The notes under the pieces: model-generated | Database searches by the model: none | What the model was told of the DNA's origin: nothing | Seen by the model: the letters and a program-made list of their open reading frames with translations, nothing else | Shown here: piece by piece, positions 1-6,891 of the stretch | Layout: each line of letters starts with the position of its first letter | Position numbering within the stretch: position 1 is the stretch's first letter | Origin: Marinilabiliales bacterium | GTDB lineage: Bacteria > Bacteroidota > Bacteroidia > Bacteroidales > F082 | Direction: 5' to 3' | Length of the DNA: 16,758 bases | Assembly: GCA_002869465.1 (NCBI GenBank) | Contig: PKSW01000442.1 | Coordinates: forward strand, 1-16,758 | Position numbers and translations under genes: made by a program

Positions 1-342
1 ACTGCTGACAATGCCATTGGCTACCAATACATAGGTTTCGCCATCTGCCAGTGTGTAATTCTGTGACCAGATCGGATCACTCGGGTCCATGCTGTCGGGA
101 CCTTTGATTGAAATCGTAAACTCTGTGCCCGAAGGTGCGTCTATAAATGGAGATGCTGTTCTGAATGCGAAATCATCCAATAATAATGCATCGTCTAACC
201 ATACATCTACTACCTCAGCTGCTAAATCTGCTGAATTGTGAATCACCTGGACTCTGGATGTTGCCAACAGCTTTGTTGACGTTAAAAAAGCAAGAGCTAA
301 AACCGCTAAAGCTACTTTTAGTGTAAAATTTCTAGTTTTCAT
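1..342 (-). CDS. DUF4397 domain-containing exported protein (partial, C-terminus off the left edge)
   Basis: Reading the minus strand from ATG at 342 gives 114 codons with no stop before the window edge. Residues 1 to about 27 form a typical signal peptide: basic MKTR start, hydrophobic core rich in Ala, Val and Leu, and a likely cut after KLLA. The mature part begins SRVQVIHNSADLAAEVVDVW, the characteristic opening of DUF4397 domains (R-V-x-H-x-S-P/A-D...VDVW-D). It continues with the usual F-x-SPF-x-x-x-P-S-G pattern and a later DGETYVLVANG segment. Members of this family are secreted or surface beta-sandwich proteins, often with several domain copies and, in Bacteroidota, sometimes a C-terminal sorting tail. 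Whether such a tail exists cannot be seen here. The function of the family is unknown. It is divergent from the SRPBCC gene and has no visible link to the sulfur genes. Confidence 0.85.
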   Translation of the reverse strand, partial: MKTRNFTLKVALAVLALAFLTSTKLLATSRVQVIHNSADLAAEVVDVWLDDALLLDDFAFRTASPFIDAPSGTEFTISIKGPDSMDPSDPIWSQNYTLADGETYVLVANGIVSS

Positions 343-528
343 GTCGATAAAATTTAAATGTTAGTAATAAATTATTTAAATCTATAACAACTTAAATACT
401 TTTTTGTTTAATCTTTTTGTTTTTATATTCAACTTTTTTTCGATTATTAAATAATCCCAATTCATGAACCCTATCAAAAAGCGCATCAAACTTTATTAGT
501 TCTCAATTGTTATCTCAAAAAAAATAAT

Positions 529-990
529 ATGAATCAACTCATCACGAAACAGGAACTGAATATAAGTTTGGAAGAAGCCTGGGAGTTTTTTTCAAATCCG
601 GCCAATCTGAATGAAATTACACCTGAACACATGCATTTTAAGATTACGTCTGATATCAGTTCAGGTTTTTATCCAGGCATGATCATCACCTATAAGATCA
701 AACCATTTCTTGGAATTACGATGAATTGGGTAACAGAGATATCTCAGGTAAAAGACAAACAATATTTTATTGACAACCAGCTATCTGGTCCTTACAAATA
801 CTGGCATCATCAACATCATTTTCGCATTACGGAAAATGGCATAGAAATGACTGACATCCTGCATTATGAAACTCCGTTTGGAATCATTGGCAAATTAGCT
901 GAATGGCTATTTGTTAACCGTCAGGTACATCAAATATTTGCTTATCGCAGAAAGAAACTTGACGAGCTTTTTATTACAGATAAAAAATAA
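529..990 (+). CDS. SRPBCC (START-like) ligand-binding family protein
   Basis: A 153-residue protein without signal peptide or membrane helix, so probably cytoplasmic. The opening KQELNISLEEAWEFFSNPAN is the standard start of the SRPBCC/polyketide-cyclase-like fold: first beta strand, then the helix carrying the W-x-F-F-S-x-P-x-N-L motif. It is followed by I-T-P and G-M-I-I-T-Y-x-I strands, an F-x-D-x-Q-x-x-G-P-Y-x-x-W-x-H-x-H-x-F strand pair (about residues 79 to 97), and a closing amphipathic helix. The pattern D-x-x-x-Y-x-x-P-F-G-x-x-G matches the subgroup often labelled as the ligand-binding or cell-division-inhibitor domain also found fused to YfcH-like epimerases. The ligand and role are unknown. 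It stands alone, convergent with the sigma factor gene and separated from it by a hairpin. The family call is firm; a function should not be assigned. Confidence 0.85.
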   Translation: MNQLITKQELNISLEEAWEFFSNPANLNEITPEHMHFKITSDISSGFYPGMIITYKIKPFLGITMNWVTEISQVKDKQYFIDNQLSGPYKYWHHQHHFRITENGIEMTDILHYETPFGIIGKLAEWLFVNRQVHQIFAYRRKKLDELFITDKK

Positions 991-1021
991 AAAGGAGCGT
1001 TATTTAATTATAACACTCCTT
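991..1021 (-). terminator. Intrinsic terminator of the ECF sigma gene
   Basis: AAGGAG (992-997) pairs with CTCCTT (1016-1021) and GTTAT (999-1003) pairs with ATAAC (1010-1014), with one internal mismatch and a six-base loop. Read on the minus strand the stem runs into CTCCTTTTTATTTTTT, a proper T-rich tail. On the plus strand the tail is only TT, so it mainly serves the minus-strand sigma gene, although the stem could also slow transcription leaving the SRPBCC gene. Confidence 0.75.
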
Positions 1022-1057
1022 CAGCAATTATTGATTTGTTTGAAAATCAATTTCATT

Positions 1058-1564
1058 TTAGTTTTCGAGGTGCTTTAGTTTTTCCATTAGTTTTTTTCTT
1101 GCGAAGAATATCCTGCTTTTCACTGTGCCAATAGAGAGGTTCATTTCTTCGGCAATTTCTTTGTATTTGTATCCACCGAAATGCATTTCAAACGGAATGC
1201 GAAAATCATCTTCAAGATTATTCACAACTTCTCTTAATTCGTTGTGCTGAATGATATCCTGAGAGTTACCCATGGTGGAAGGACTACCCATATTTAAATA
1301 ATACATATTATCTGTTGTATCAACAATTTTTCTCACCCTGGTTTCTCTTCTGTAATTATTAATAAATGTATTTTTCATGATCGTGTACATCCATGCTTTT
1401 AAATTGGTAGATGGATCAAATTTGTCACGATATGTGAGGGCTTTCAGATATGTTTCCTGAACGAGGTCGTTTGCATCTTCTCCATTTTGAGTAAGTGAAT
1501 AAGCGTAATTTTGAAATGAGTCACGCAAATTTGTTAGCTGTGTATTAAATTGAAATGTAGTCAT
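1058..1564 (-). CDS. ECF-type RNA polymerase sigma factor
   Basis: A 168-residue sigma-70 family protein with the short two-domain ECF layout. Region 2 spans roughly residues 15 to 75: A-Y-S-L-T-Q-N-G-E-D-A-N-D-L-V-Q-E-T-Y-L-K-A contains the D-A-x-D-L-V-Q-E-T core-binding motif, and L-K-A-W-M-Y-T-I-M-K-N-T-F-I-N-N-Y-R-R is the region 2.4 promoter-recognition helix. Region 4 spans about 115 to 165 and contains the helix-turn-helix Y-K-Y-K-E-I-A-E-E-M-N-L-S-I-G-T-V-K-S-R. No anti-sigma factor gene follows: the next thing downstream is a terminator and a convergent gene. So it is either controlled by something encoded elsewhere or by its own transcription. A likely promoter lies just upstream. 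Its regulon cannot be told from here and nothing ties it to the sulfur operons. Confidence 0.93.
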   Translation of the reverse strand: MTTFQFNTQLTNLRDSFQNYAYSLTQNGEDANDLVQETYLKALTYRDKFDPSTNLKAWMYTIMKNTFINNYRRETRVRKIVDTTDNMYYLNMGSPSTMGNSQDIIQHNELREVVNNLEDDFRIPFEMHFGGYKYKEIAEEMNLSIGTVKSRIFFARKKLMEKLKHLEN

Positions 1565-1591
1565 GATATTTATTGTTTAATGTTTGTGATG

Positions 1592-1623
1592 CAATATTAA
1601 ACATTTATTTGATATAAAGTCAA
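1592..1623 (-). promoter_or_regulatory. Candidate promoter of the ECF sigma gene
   Basis: On the minus strand TAATATTG (1599-1592) matches the Bacteroidota -7 element TAnnTTTG at seven of eight positions. A TTG (1623-1621), within TTGAC, lies 21 bp upstream at the -33 position. The start codon at 1564 is about 28 bp downstream of the -7 element. The match is imperfect, so this is a prediction. Confidence 0.4.
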
Positions 1624-1810
1624 GTATTTTAACTTTTTTTTAACTTTTTTATCTATTTATTAAACATTAATTGAAATGAACACACGATGATTCTTATCAT
1701 AAAAGAGACTTAATTACCTGTATTTATGACAGTTACATAATTAGTTGAAAAGATAGATAATGAATGGTGTTTAAAGACTTTTTTTTGTTTCTTAAACGAA
1801 ATATTTGCAG

Positions 1811-1837
1811 AAAAAAGCTCTAAAAGGGACTTTTTTT
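1811..1837 (-). terminator. Possible terminator downstream of tatC
   Basis: AAAAAG and CTTTTT flank a CTC-TAAAA-GGG core, giving a mostly A:T stem that ends in a T run in either direction. It lies about 70 bases past the tatC stop. The stem is weak and contains a bulge, so confidence is low. Confidence 0.35.
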
Positions 1838-1905
1838 ATTGAATTATCCGTAATTTCTTGTTGACTTTTTTATATAATTAGCTCAACATTTATAGAAAAT
1901 GAAGT

Positions 1906-2742
1906 TTAGTTTATGTTTTCGTATTCCTTTTTGTAAACCCTTTTTGAAACACCAATACTAAACTCATATAATATGATCAATGGCACTACCACAAGCACCT
2001 GGCTAAACATATCCGGCGGTGTAATAATGGCAGAAAGGATCAACAAGATAACGAACATGTATTTCCTGTTTCTTTTCAGGAAATCAGGGGTGAGCACACC
2101 CACCTTTGTGAGGAAATAAACAAGGATTGGCAATTCAAAAACAATACCCACGGCAAAGGTTACGGAAACCACTGTGCTAATATATGAACTTAAAGAAATC
2201 TGATTGGCCACTGACAGGCTGACTTGATAAGTCCCCAGGAAATTAACGGTAAGCGGCACTATTAAAAAGAAACTGAATAGAATACCGAGAAGAAAAAGCA
2301 AGGTACTGATAAACACACCTCCTTTTGAATATGCTTTTTCCTTATCGTACATAGCCGGTTGTATAAATCGCCAAATTTCCCATAATATATAAGGAAATGC
2401 CAGAATAAAACCTGCCACAATTGAAATATACATATGGGTAAGAAACTGTCCTGACATATTGATGTTGATAATCTGTAATTTCATTTCATCGATGCACAGT
2501 GCGCCAATGGACAATTGTCTTCCAACCCAGCACAATGCCCTGTTGGTGACAAAATCGGAGCTGCTTGGCGCCAGAATAATATAATCAAAAATGAATTTCC
2601 GATTCAAAAAAGCAACAATCGCCAATATAACGATCGCGATCAGAGATCTGATAATATGCATCCGGAGTTCATCAAGATGATCCCAGAAAGTCATTACTTT
2701 CTCTTCTGACTTTTTCTTTTTCTTCGACTTGACTTCTTCCAT
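1906..2742 (-). CDS. tatC: Twin-arginine translocase subunit TatC
   Basis: TatC is the membrane receptor of the Tat pathway. It binds twin-arginine signal peptides and, with TatA/E, exports folded proteins across the inner membrane. The 278-residue protein has the family hallmark F-W-D-H-L-D-E-L-R (residues 19-27) just before the first helix. About six hydrophobic helices follow, with W-E-I-W-R-F-I-Q-P-A-M-Y-D-K-E-K-A-Y in the first large cytoplasmic loop, equivalent to the conserved F-x-x-P-x-L-x-x-x-E motif. The loop between helices 1 and 2 is longer than in Escherichia coli TatC, as is common in Bacteroidota. The N-terminus carries a K-rich stretch (MEEVKSKKKKKSEEK); a start at Met17 would remove it. 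It is monocistronic here, without tatA next to it. Its relevance to the window is direct, since PsrA and the Rieske protein both have twin-arginine signals. Confidence 0.95.
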   Translation of the reverse strand: MEEVKSKKKKKSEEKVMTFWDHLDELRMHIIRSLIAIVILAIVAFLNRKFIFDYIILAPSSSDFVTNRALCWVGRQLSIGALCIDEMKLQIININMSGQFLTHMYISIVAGFILAFPYILWEIWRFIQPAMYDKEKAYSKGGVFISTLLFLLGILFSFFLIVPLTVNFLGTYQVSLSVANQISLSSYISTVVSVTFAVGIVFELPILVYFLTKVGVLTPDFLKRNRKYMFVILLILSAIITPPDMFSQVLVVVPLIILYEFSIGVSKRVYKKEYENIN

Positions 2743-2756
2743 GACGTAATAAAGGT

Positions 2757-2764
2757 CAAAAATA
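2757..2764 (-). promoter_or_regulatory. -7 promoter element of tatC
   Basis: Minus-strand TATTTTTG is a perfect TAnnTTTG match 14 bases upstream of the tatC ATG at 2742, immediately after the terminator of the preceding operon. No good TTTG is present at the usual -33 distance. It supports tatC being transcribed separately from the sulfur operon. Confidence 0.55.
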
Positions 2765-2765
2765 T

Positions 2766-2794
2766 AAAAAAGCCCCTTCAGTTGGAAGAGGCTT
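2766..2794 (-). terminator. Intrinsic terminator closing the sqr operon
   Basis: On the minus strand AAGCCTCTTC (2794-2785) pairs along its full length with GAAGGGGCTT (2779-2770), using one U:G pair, around a five-base loop. It is followed by TTTTTTAT. The stem of ten pairs plus U-tract is strong and lies about 30 bases past the dsrE-like stop, so it ends the four-gene operon. Confidence 0.88.
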
Positions 2795-2823
2795 GTTCAA
2801 AGAAACCCAATAAAGTTTTATGA

Positions 2824-3327
2824 TCAGGTAAAAATTATTTGTGTTCCGGGACCATCACACATGGCATAGAGATCACCGACTGTAATAATCGCTTTGACAT
2901 CATCATGTAAATCTTCTTTGGTTATGCCGAACATATCAGCAGCCAACTTACAAGCATATAGTTCGCCTCCTCCGGCAACAATCAGTTCCAAAAACTCATC
3001 AACATTCGGAATATCTAATTTTTCCATTTCTTTTCTCATCATTGCGGACACCCCAGCTTCAATACCCGGAAGTCCTCCAAGCCATGTTGGGAAGGGAAGC
3101 CCACCTGGCATTTTCATAGCGGGGTTCCCAACAGTCGCAGTATGAAGTTTATTCATCGTATCTTTTTTAATGGCATCCATGCCGAAAAAGGTAAAGAATA
3201 GTTTGGTTTCAATACCTTCCATAACAGCTCCATTTCCCATTACCAGCGCGGCATAAACATCTTCAATTGTACCTTTCGAACAAATGAGCAGTACCTTTTT
3301 CAAAGGAACCTTTTCAGTATTTTCCAT
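2824..3327 (-). CDS. DsrE/DsrF/DrsH-like (DsrE2-type) sulfur carrier protein
   Basis: A 167-residue protein of the DsrE/DsrF/DrsH-like superfamily, members of which bind and pass on persulfide sulfur in the cytoplasm. The N-terminus K-K-V-L-L-I-C-S-K-G-T-I-E-D-V-Y-A-A is the first strand and P-loop-like turn of the fold. The block F-F-T-F-F-G-M-D-A-I-K-K and a long Gly/Pro-rich linker with GLPG (about 85-88) are typical of the DsrE2 group. The expected active cysteine is Cys126 in G-G-E-L-Y-A-C-K-L-A-A-D-M-F-G-I. Cys16 and Cys157 (Y-A-M-C-D-G-P-G-T) are extra thiols. Some DsrE2 relatives have membrane helices near the middle; here that part is short (about residues 80-97) and not convincingly transmembrane. 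It is the last gene of the sqr operon, 18 bases after the tusE/dsrC-like gene, which supports a role in handling SQR-derived sulfur. The exact donor and acceptor are inferred, not shown. Confidence 0.88.
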   Translation of the reverse strand: MENTEKVPLKKVLLICSKGTIEDVYAALVMGNGAVMEGIETKLFFTFFGMDAIKKDTMNKLHTATVGNPAMKMPGGLPFPTWLGGLPGIEAGVSAMMRKEMEKLDIPNVDEFLELIVAGGGELYACKLAADMFGITKEDLHDDVKAIITVGDLYAMCDGPGTQIIFT

Positions 3328-3345
3328 GATATTTAAATTTTTATA

Positions 3346-3657
3346 TTAAATACAAGATTCTGGTTTAGGAACGCCTGCAATCTTTGTTGATTTTTTTAAG
3401 GGGGCGCCGGGAAACATCTGGTAGAATGATTTCGCATCTACCACACCTGATTTATTGATTCCCCTGATGGTAAGGGTAGCTCCTTCTGCTGATTTATTCC
3501 TGATGAATTCCAGCACTTCAAAATGCTTGTCGGTGAGTTCAACACCTTCCTGTTTCGCAATTTCCGTTGCAATTTCTTTTGTCCATTGTGAGGAGTCTGT
3601 CATGTAGCCTTCGTCATTCAATTCTACATTTACTCCTGCATACGTTTTTGTTGCCAT
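3346..3657 (-). CDS. TusE/DsrC/DsvC-family sulfur relay protein, single-cysteine form
   Basis: A 103-residue protein matching the DsrC/TusE family in length and motifs: G-Y-M-T-D-S-S-Q-W-T-K-E-I-A near residues 17-30, E-V-L-E-F-I-R-N at 47-54, and the C-terminal arm K-I-A-G-V-P-K-P-E-S-C-I. Cys102, the penultimate residue, is the conserved CysA that forms a persulfide. Dissimilatory DsrC has a second cysteine 11 residues earlier (CysB); here that position is Thr91 and the protein contains no other cysteine. That makes it TusE-like in chemistry: it can carry sulfane sulfur but cannot form the intramolecular trisulfide of true DsrC. No dsrAB is visible in the window. Its place between DUF1641 and dsrE-like genes in the sqr operon suggests transfer of sulfur released by SQR, rather than tRNA thiolation, though the latter is not excluded. 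Confidence 0.92.
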   Translation of the reverse strand: MATKTYAGVNVELNDEGYMTDSSQWTKEIATEIAKQEGVELTDKHFEVLEFIRNKSAEGATLTIRGINKSGVVDAKSFYQMFPGAPLKKSTKIAGVPKPESCI

Positions 3658-3687
3658 ACTATTTTTATTATTGTTTATTTAATATGA

Positions 3688-4377
3688 TTAATTTGAATTA
3701 GCATTTAATTTATCCGTTTCTTTTGCAATATTTTGGAGGAATGTGATCATAAACCCAATTCCTTTCTTCATTTCTTTTGAATTCATTGCTTTCATTGCTT
3801 TCCAAATGGAGTATTCCTCCACATTCTCAATTTCGATGCTCTTATATACGATTAATCCACTGTTGATTGCTTTAAGCATATCAGGTTGGGTCAGGTTTTT
3901 CACCGTTTCAAGAATGGTCACCACATTGTCTGCCAGCAGTTTAACATCATCAACGGAGAAATGCGTTACGATGTTGTCAAATATTTTCATCGATTCTTTC
4001 ATGAACTCAAAATAGCCCTTTTGCTCAAATTCATTCATCATGTGAATGCCATCCAGGCCCATCTGATGAAGTATGGGAGTCACATCTTTTACCAAATCGT
4101 TCGCACTCTCCATCATTTCGAACATCTCGTTCAAAGTATCTACATTCCTGACCAGTTTCAACATCAGTTGTTTTACAGCTTCACCATCAATTTCCACACC
4201 CGCATTGTCCAGTTCGGTTACTGTCGATTTAAAGACATCTTTACCCACAATTGTAAGATCTGTTGTCAGGTCTTCGATCGATTGCCGGGTTTCCCTCTGG
4301 GCCATTACCTCTTCGAGTACAATATCGAGTTTTCGGTTAATCTCGTTAATTTGCTCCTGCATATTATCTTTATCCAT
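3688..4377 (-). CDS. DUF1641 domain-containing protein, probable SQR partner
   Basis: A 229-residue soluble, mostly helical protein. I place the start at ATG 4377 (MDKDNMQEQINEINRKLD), four bases after the sqr stop. The open frame can be extended to an ATG at 4482, but that would overlap sqr by about 100 bases and add a Lys/Cys-rich segment unlike the family. Residues 7-30 look like a coiled coil (Q-E-Q-I-N-E-I-N-R-K-L-D-I-V-L-E-E-V). The middle (about 75-190) contains the DUF1641 signature region, including L-V-R-N-V-D-T-L-N-E-M-F-E-M-M-E and D-V-T-P-I-L-H-Q-M-G-L-D-G. The C-terminal part has A-M-K-A-M-N-S-K-E-M-K-K-G-I-G-F-M. DUF1641 genes are commonly found beside sulfide:quinone or formate dehydrogenase-type oxidoreductase genes and may be accessory or membrane-docking subunits. 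The biochemical role is not established. It has no cysteines, so it is not itself a sulfur carrier. Confidence 0.85.
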   Translation of the reverse strand: MDKDNMQEQINEINRKLDIVLEEVMAQRETRQSIEDLTTDLTIVGKDVFKSTVTELDNAGVEIDGEAVKQLMLKLVRNVDTLNEMFEMMESANDLVKDVTPILHQMGLDGIHMMNEFEQKGYFEFMKESMKIFDNIVTHFSVDDVKLLADNVVTILETVKNLTQPDMLKAINSGLIVYKSIEIENVEEYSIWKAMKAMNSKEMKKGIGFMITFLQNIAKETDKLNANSN

Positions 4378-4381
4378 CGAT

Positions 4382-5611
4382 CTATAATTTTTTCCCTGCC
4401 ATTTGCATTTCCGAATCAATTGGCATTTCTTTCCCTTTAAGCAAAATATGCCAGTAAATCCACCTGAAAAGAACTTTTCCATAATGGTTCATCCTTGTAA
4501 CTTTAAGTAAACCAAATGGTCCCAATCCAGGGAAAGGGAATGAACCTGGAAGTGGTTCTGTATCGTAGTTGAAATCAATCAACGTACCTTTTCCATAGCC
4601 TGTTTCAATATAACAATTGGCATGTCCGTCAAAACTGGCGGTAAACGGGCGTCCTTCGATAGCACACAAGAGATTCTCTTCGAGTATTTCTGCAGCAAAG
4701 TGCGCCACTGATCCGGCTTTTGAAGTCGGAATATTGGTCGCATCACCTATCACAAATATATTTTCATATTTGTCAGATCTCAAGGTATGTTTATCGGTCG
4801 GTACATAATTCATGTCGTCGCCCATGCCACTGCGTTCGATTGCATCATCGCCCATATTTGGTGGAACACTTACCAAACAGTCAAATTTTACTTCAGTTCC
4901 ACCAAAATCAATAATTTTCTTTTCATCATTATCTACTTCCATGATCGCGAAATCAGGAATCAGGTGAATGTTTTTCTGTTCTAAAAGATCGCCCAGCATT
5001 TTGGTTGCCCTGGGTTTTGTGAATGCACCGGGCATTGGGGTAACATAGGTGATATTTACCTTATCACGCATGCCTCTTTCGGTAAAGAAAGCATCGGCAA
5101 AAAAAGCAAATTCGAGGGGTGCCACGGGGCATTTGTAGGGTAATTCCGAAACATTTATCACCAATTCTCCACCTTTCCATGTTTTAAAATGATCTGCCAG
5201 GGCCACTGCACCTTCAACCGTATAAAAGTCGTAGATATCCTTATACCAGAGTTTATCCTTTAAACCGTCCACTTCTTCCGGGGCTGTTTTACAACCCGTG
5301 GCAATAATCAGGTAATCATATTTTAAGATCACACCATCTGCTAGTAAGACATTGTTCTCTTTTGGTTGAATCTTATCAATTTTTGAATAAATCACATGCA
5401 TACCCGTAGGGAAAAAGTCGCTTTTAGGTTTGATAACATCATTCTTCGTATACATCCCGAAAGGGATAAATAAAAAGCCCGGTTGATAATAATGTGTTTT
5501 AAACTGGTCAACAATTGTAATATCCCATTGATCCCGTTCAAGGTGCTTTCGCATTTTATTGGCCATCATTGTTCCGGCAGTGCCAGCACCAAGTATCAGT
5601 AGTTTTTTCAT
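4382..5611 (-). CDS. sqr: Sulfide:quinone oxidoreductase (FAD-dependent)
   Basis: SQR oxidises sulfide to sulfane sulfur or polysulfide and passes electrons through FAD to the membrane quinone pool. The 409-residue length fits. Motifs: N-terminal FAD-binding G-A-G-T-A-G-T (residues 8-14) after K-K-L-L-I-L; an A-T-G near 104-106; and the second FAD motif I-F-V-I-G-D-A-T-N-I-P near 285-295. Three cysteines sit where SQRs carry their redox trio: Cys107 in A-T-G-C-K, Cys161 in Y-K-C-P-V-A-P-L-E, and Cys333 in A-N-C-Y-I-E-T-G. The Cys161 and Cys333 pair is expected to bridge sulfur. The tail, with G-L-G-P-F-G-L-L-K and an aromatic amphipathic helix (F-R-W-I-Y-W-H-I-L-L, about 382-391), is suited to monotopic membrane attachment. 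It is first gene of the operon, with a perfect -7 element 58 bases upstream and an FNR-like box behind it. I do not assign the SQR type. Confidence 0.92.
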   Translation of the reverse strand: MKKLLILGAGTAGTMMANKMRKHLERDQWDITIVDQFKTHYYQPGFLFIPFGMYTKNDVIKPKSDFFPTGMHVIYSKIDKIQPKENNVLLADGVILKYDYLIIATGCKTAPEEVDGLKDKLWYKDIYDFYTVEGAVALADHFKTWKGGELVINVSELPYKCPVAPLEFAFFADAFFTERGMRDKVNITYVTPMPGAFTKPRATKMLGDLLEQKNIHLIPDFAIMEVDNDEKKIIDFGGTEVKFDCLVSVPPNMGDDAIERSGMGDDMNYVPTDKHTLRSDKYENIFVIGDATNIPTSKAGSVAHFAAEILEENLLCAIEGRPFTASFDGHANCYIETGYGKGTLIDFNYDTEPLPGSFPFPGLGPFGLLKVTRMNHYGKVLFRWIYWHILLKGKEMPIDSEMQMAGKKL

Positions 5612-5668
5612 TAAAATTTATTTATTTTGATTCATTTATTCTATTAATTATCAAGAAGTTCGAGCCTG

Positions 5669-5676
5669 CAAATTTA
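5669..5676 (-). promoter_or_regulatory. -7 promoter element of the sqr operon
   Basis: Minus-strand TAAATTTG is a perfect match to TAnnTTTG. A weak TTTTTC lies about 20 bp upstream at the -33 position, suggesting the promoter needs an activator. The FNR-like box centre (5716.5) is 47.5 bp from the last G of the element, placing it about 50-53 bases before the presumed start of transcription. Confidence 0.65.
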
Positions 5677-5708
5677 TATCTATAAACCTCTATATGAAAA
5701 ATAATCCG

Positions 5709-5724
5709 TATGACATTTGTCATA
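5709..5724. promoter_or_regulatory. Palindromic Crp/Fnr-type operator between sqr and the divergent regulator
   Basis: TATGACATTTGTCATA has perfect seven-base arms around a TT centre. Aligned to the FNR consensus TTGAT-N4-ATCAA it reads ATGAC-ATTT-GTCAT. It lies in the 139-bp divergent spacer, 26 bases from the regulator start codon and upstream of the sqr -7 element. It could therefore activate sqr and, lying over the regulator's own promoter, repress that gene. Binding by either Crp/Fnr protein is inferred. Confidence 0.7.
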
Positions 5725-5750
5725 TTTACTATATTTACGACTAATTTAGA

Positions 5751-6446
5751 ATGAGAATAAGTAACGACATAGAAAGTTGTAAAGCCTGCGTTTACAGGCA
5801 GTTGCTTTTTGGCGATTTGACCGAGAGCGAATACGAACTGATCAACCAGGCCCGAACCGAGAAAATTTTTCGCCGCGGAGAAGTGATTATTAGAGAAAAT
5901 GATCCTATTGATTCATTCCTGTATTTACGAAAAGGCCTTATTAAATTATACAAAACTGATGAGCACGGAAAAGATCACCTGATCAGTATTAATAAGCCGG
6001 GTGACTTTGTGAGCCTTTTGAGCATTTTCTCAAATCAGAATTCTCATTACTCAATCGCAGCACTGGAAGAAACCCTGGTTTGTGATGTTCACCTGGACGC
6101 TATTAAACAAGCGGTCAGCACGAATAGTACATTTGCTTTAAGGATCCTGAACCGGATGAGTCATATTTCAGATGAAGTGATCGTAAACCGATTTGAAATA
6201 GCGCGTAAACAAATCAAAGGCCGCGTAGCCTACATTTTAGTTTTTCTGGCCGATCAGATATATAAAAGCCAAGAATTTCGTATGCCCATCACAAGACGTG
6301 AACTCGGAGAACTCATCTCAATGACCACAGAAAATACCATCCGGACCCTATCTGAATTCCGGAAAGATGGCATCATAGACATGGATGGAAGGATTATCAA
6401 AATAATGGATTACAAGCGTTTAGCCAATATTTCTAAAACCGGATAA
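5751..6446 (+). CDS. Crp/Fnr family transcription regulator (three cysteines)
   Basis: A 231-residue regulator with the standard layout: N-terminal cysteine segment, cyclic-nucleotide-binding-like beta roll (about residues 20-115), long dimer helix (about 120-150), and a winged helix-turn-helix (about 160-228). The roll includes R-R-G-E-V-I-I-R-E-N-D-P-I-D-S-F-L-Y-L-R-K-G-L-I-K-L. The DNA-binding helices are I-T-R-R-E-L-G-E-L-I-S-M-T-T-E-N-T-I-R-T-L, with Glu194 and Arg198 at the base-reading positions of the family. Cysteines are only Cys10, Cys13 and Cys111; the last aligns with the central cluster cysteine of FNR (V-C-D-V-H versus V-C-E-I-P). A fourth ligand is missing, so a classic [4Fe-4S] FNR cluster would need a non-cysteine ligand; alternatively the thiols sense sulfide, persulfide or redox state. 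It is transcribed away from sqr across a palindromic operator, so control of sqr and itself is likely. Confidence 0.92.
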   Translation: MRISNDIESCKACVYRQLLFGDLTESEYELINQARTEKIFRRGEVIIRENDPIDSFLYLRKGLIKLYKTDEHGKDHLISINKPGDFVSLLSIFSNQNSHYSIAALEETLVCDVHLDAIKQAVSTNSTFALRILNRMSHISDEVIVNRFEIARKQIKGRVAYILVFLADQIYKSQEFRMPITRRELGELISMTTENTIRTLSEFRKDGIIDMDGRIIKIMDYKRLANISKTG

Positions 6447-6467
6447 ACGCAAATATCGTTTTTTTCC
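6445..6467 (+). terminator. Weak candidate terminator of the first Crp/Fnr gene
   Basis: AAACG (6445-6449, overlapping the stop codon) can pair with CGTTT (6457-6461) around a seven-base loop, followed directly by a T run. The stem is only five pairs, so this may not be efficient. Confidence 0.35.
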
Positions 6468-6486
6468 TCCTCATATAATTCTTTAG

Positions 6487-6494
6487 TATTTTTG
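6487..6494 (+). promoter_or_regulatory. -7 promoter element of the 6521 gene
   Basis: TATTTTTG matches TAnnTTTG exactly and ends 26 bases before the ATG. A T-rich stretch (6459-6467) lies at about the -33 position without a clean TTTG. It suggests the small membrane protein has its own promoter. Confidence 0.55.
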
Positions 6495-6520
6495 GCGATT
6501 CATTTTACCGCATCATACTT

Positions 6521-6832
6521 ATGAGAAATTTCTGGGAAAAGCTGAAAAAAAGATGGGATATTGAAAGCGACTGGCAGGTAGCCATCATACTACTTGCTTT
6601 TACATTTACAGGATTCACAACCCTTTATGTACACAAACTGATCGACGAACTTTTGGGCATTGGCGCAGACAGTCCGTTCATTTATAAGGCGCTGGTTTTC
6701 ATTGTAATCGTTTTACCAGTCTATAATATTTTATTGCTTATTTACGGTTCCCTTCTAGGCCAGTATACTTTCTTTAAGAATTTCATTATTAAATTTTTTA
6801 AACGGTTGCTTTTTATAAAAAATAAAAAGTAA
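6521..6832 (+). CDS. Small membrane protein, DUF6787-like
   Basis: A 103-residue protein: a basic N-terminus (M-R-N-F-W-E-K-L-K-K-R-W-D-I), then W-Q-V-A-I-I-L-L-A-F-T-F-T-G-F-T-T-L-Y-V as a first helix (about 18-38), and a second long helix about 56-80 (Y-K-A-L-V-F-I-V-I-V-L-P-V-Y-N-I-L-L-L-I-Y-G). It ends G-Q-Y-T-F-F-K-N-F-I-I-K-F-F-K-R-L with a very basic tail. The opening K-x-x-W, the G-F-T-T and the terminal G-Q-x-x-F-F-x-x-F-x-K-x-x-x-R pattern recall the DUF6787 family of Bacteroidota, sometimes mislabelled as prolipoprotein diacylglyceryl transferase. That family name is from memory and not certain. No function is known. It is convergent with the psr operon. Confidence 0.75.
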   Translation: MRNFWEKLKKRWDIESDWQVAIILLAFTFTGFTTLYVHKLIDELLGIGADSPFIYKALVFIVIVLPVYNILLLIYGSLLGQYTFFKNFIIKFFKRLLFIKNKK

Positions 6833-6891
6833 AAGACCGGACTATTCAGGATTTAAAATCATGAATTTTGTGATCAGGATTTGTCCCATAG

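Larger units (their letters stand above)
1565..1905. other. 341-bp AT-rich intergenic region between tatC and the sigma gene
   Basis: I see no credible coding sequence. The right-hand part, just downstream of tatC, holds the candidate terminator at 1811-1837. The left-hand part holds the candidate sigma-gene promoter at 1592-1623 and a very T-rich tract (about 1624-1660). The rest is AT-rich with no clear conserved structure. Confidence 0.6.

Noticed and set aside
3886..4440. 184-codon plus-strand open frame, antisense to DUF1641 and the sqr end
   Set aside because: Its protein is a low-complexity His/Phe-rich shadow of a well-supported gene; no domain, promoter or start context supports it.
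4378..4482. Upstream extension of the DUF1641 frame to an earlier ATG
   Set aside because: It would overlap sqr by about 100 bases and adds residues unlike the family; the ATG at 4377 gives a normal four-base spacing.
6847..6884. Direct repeat TCAGGATTT in the convergent spacer after the 6521 gene
   Set aside because: A single nine-base pair of copies without a mobile-element context; probably chance.
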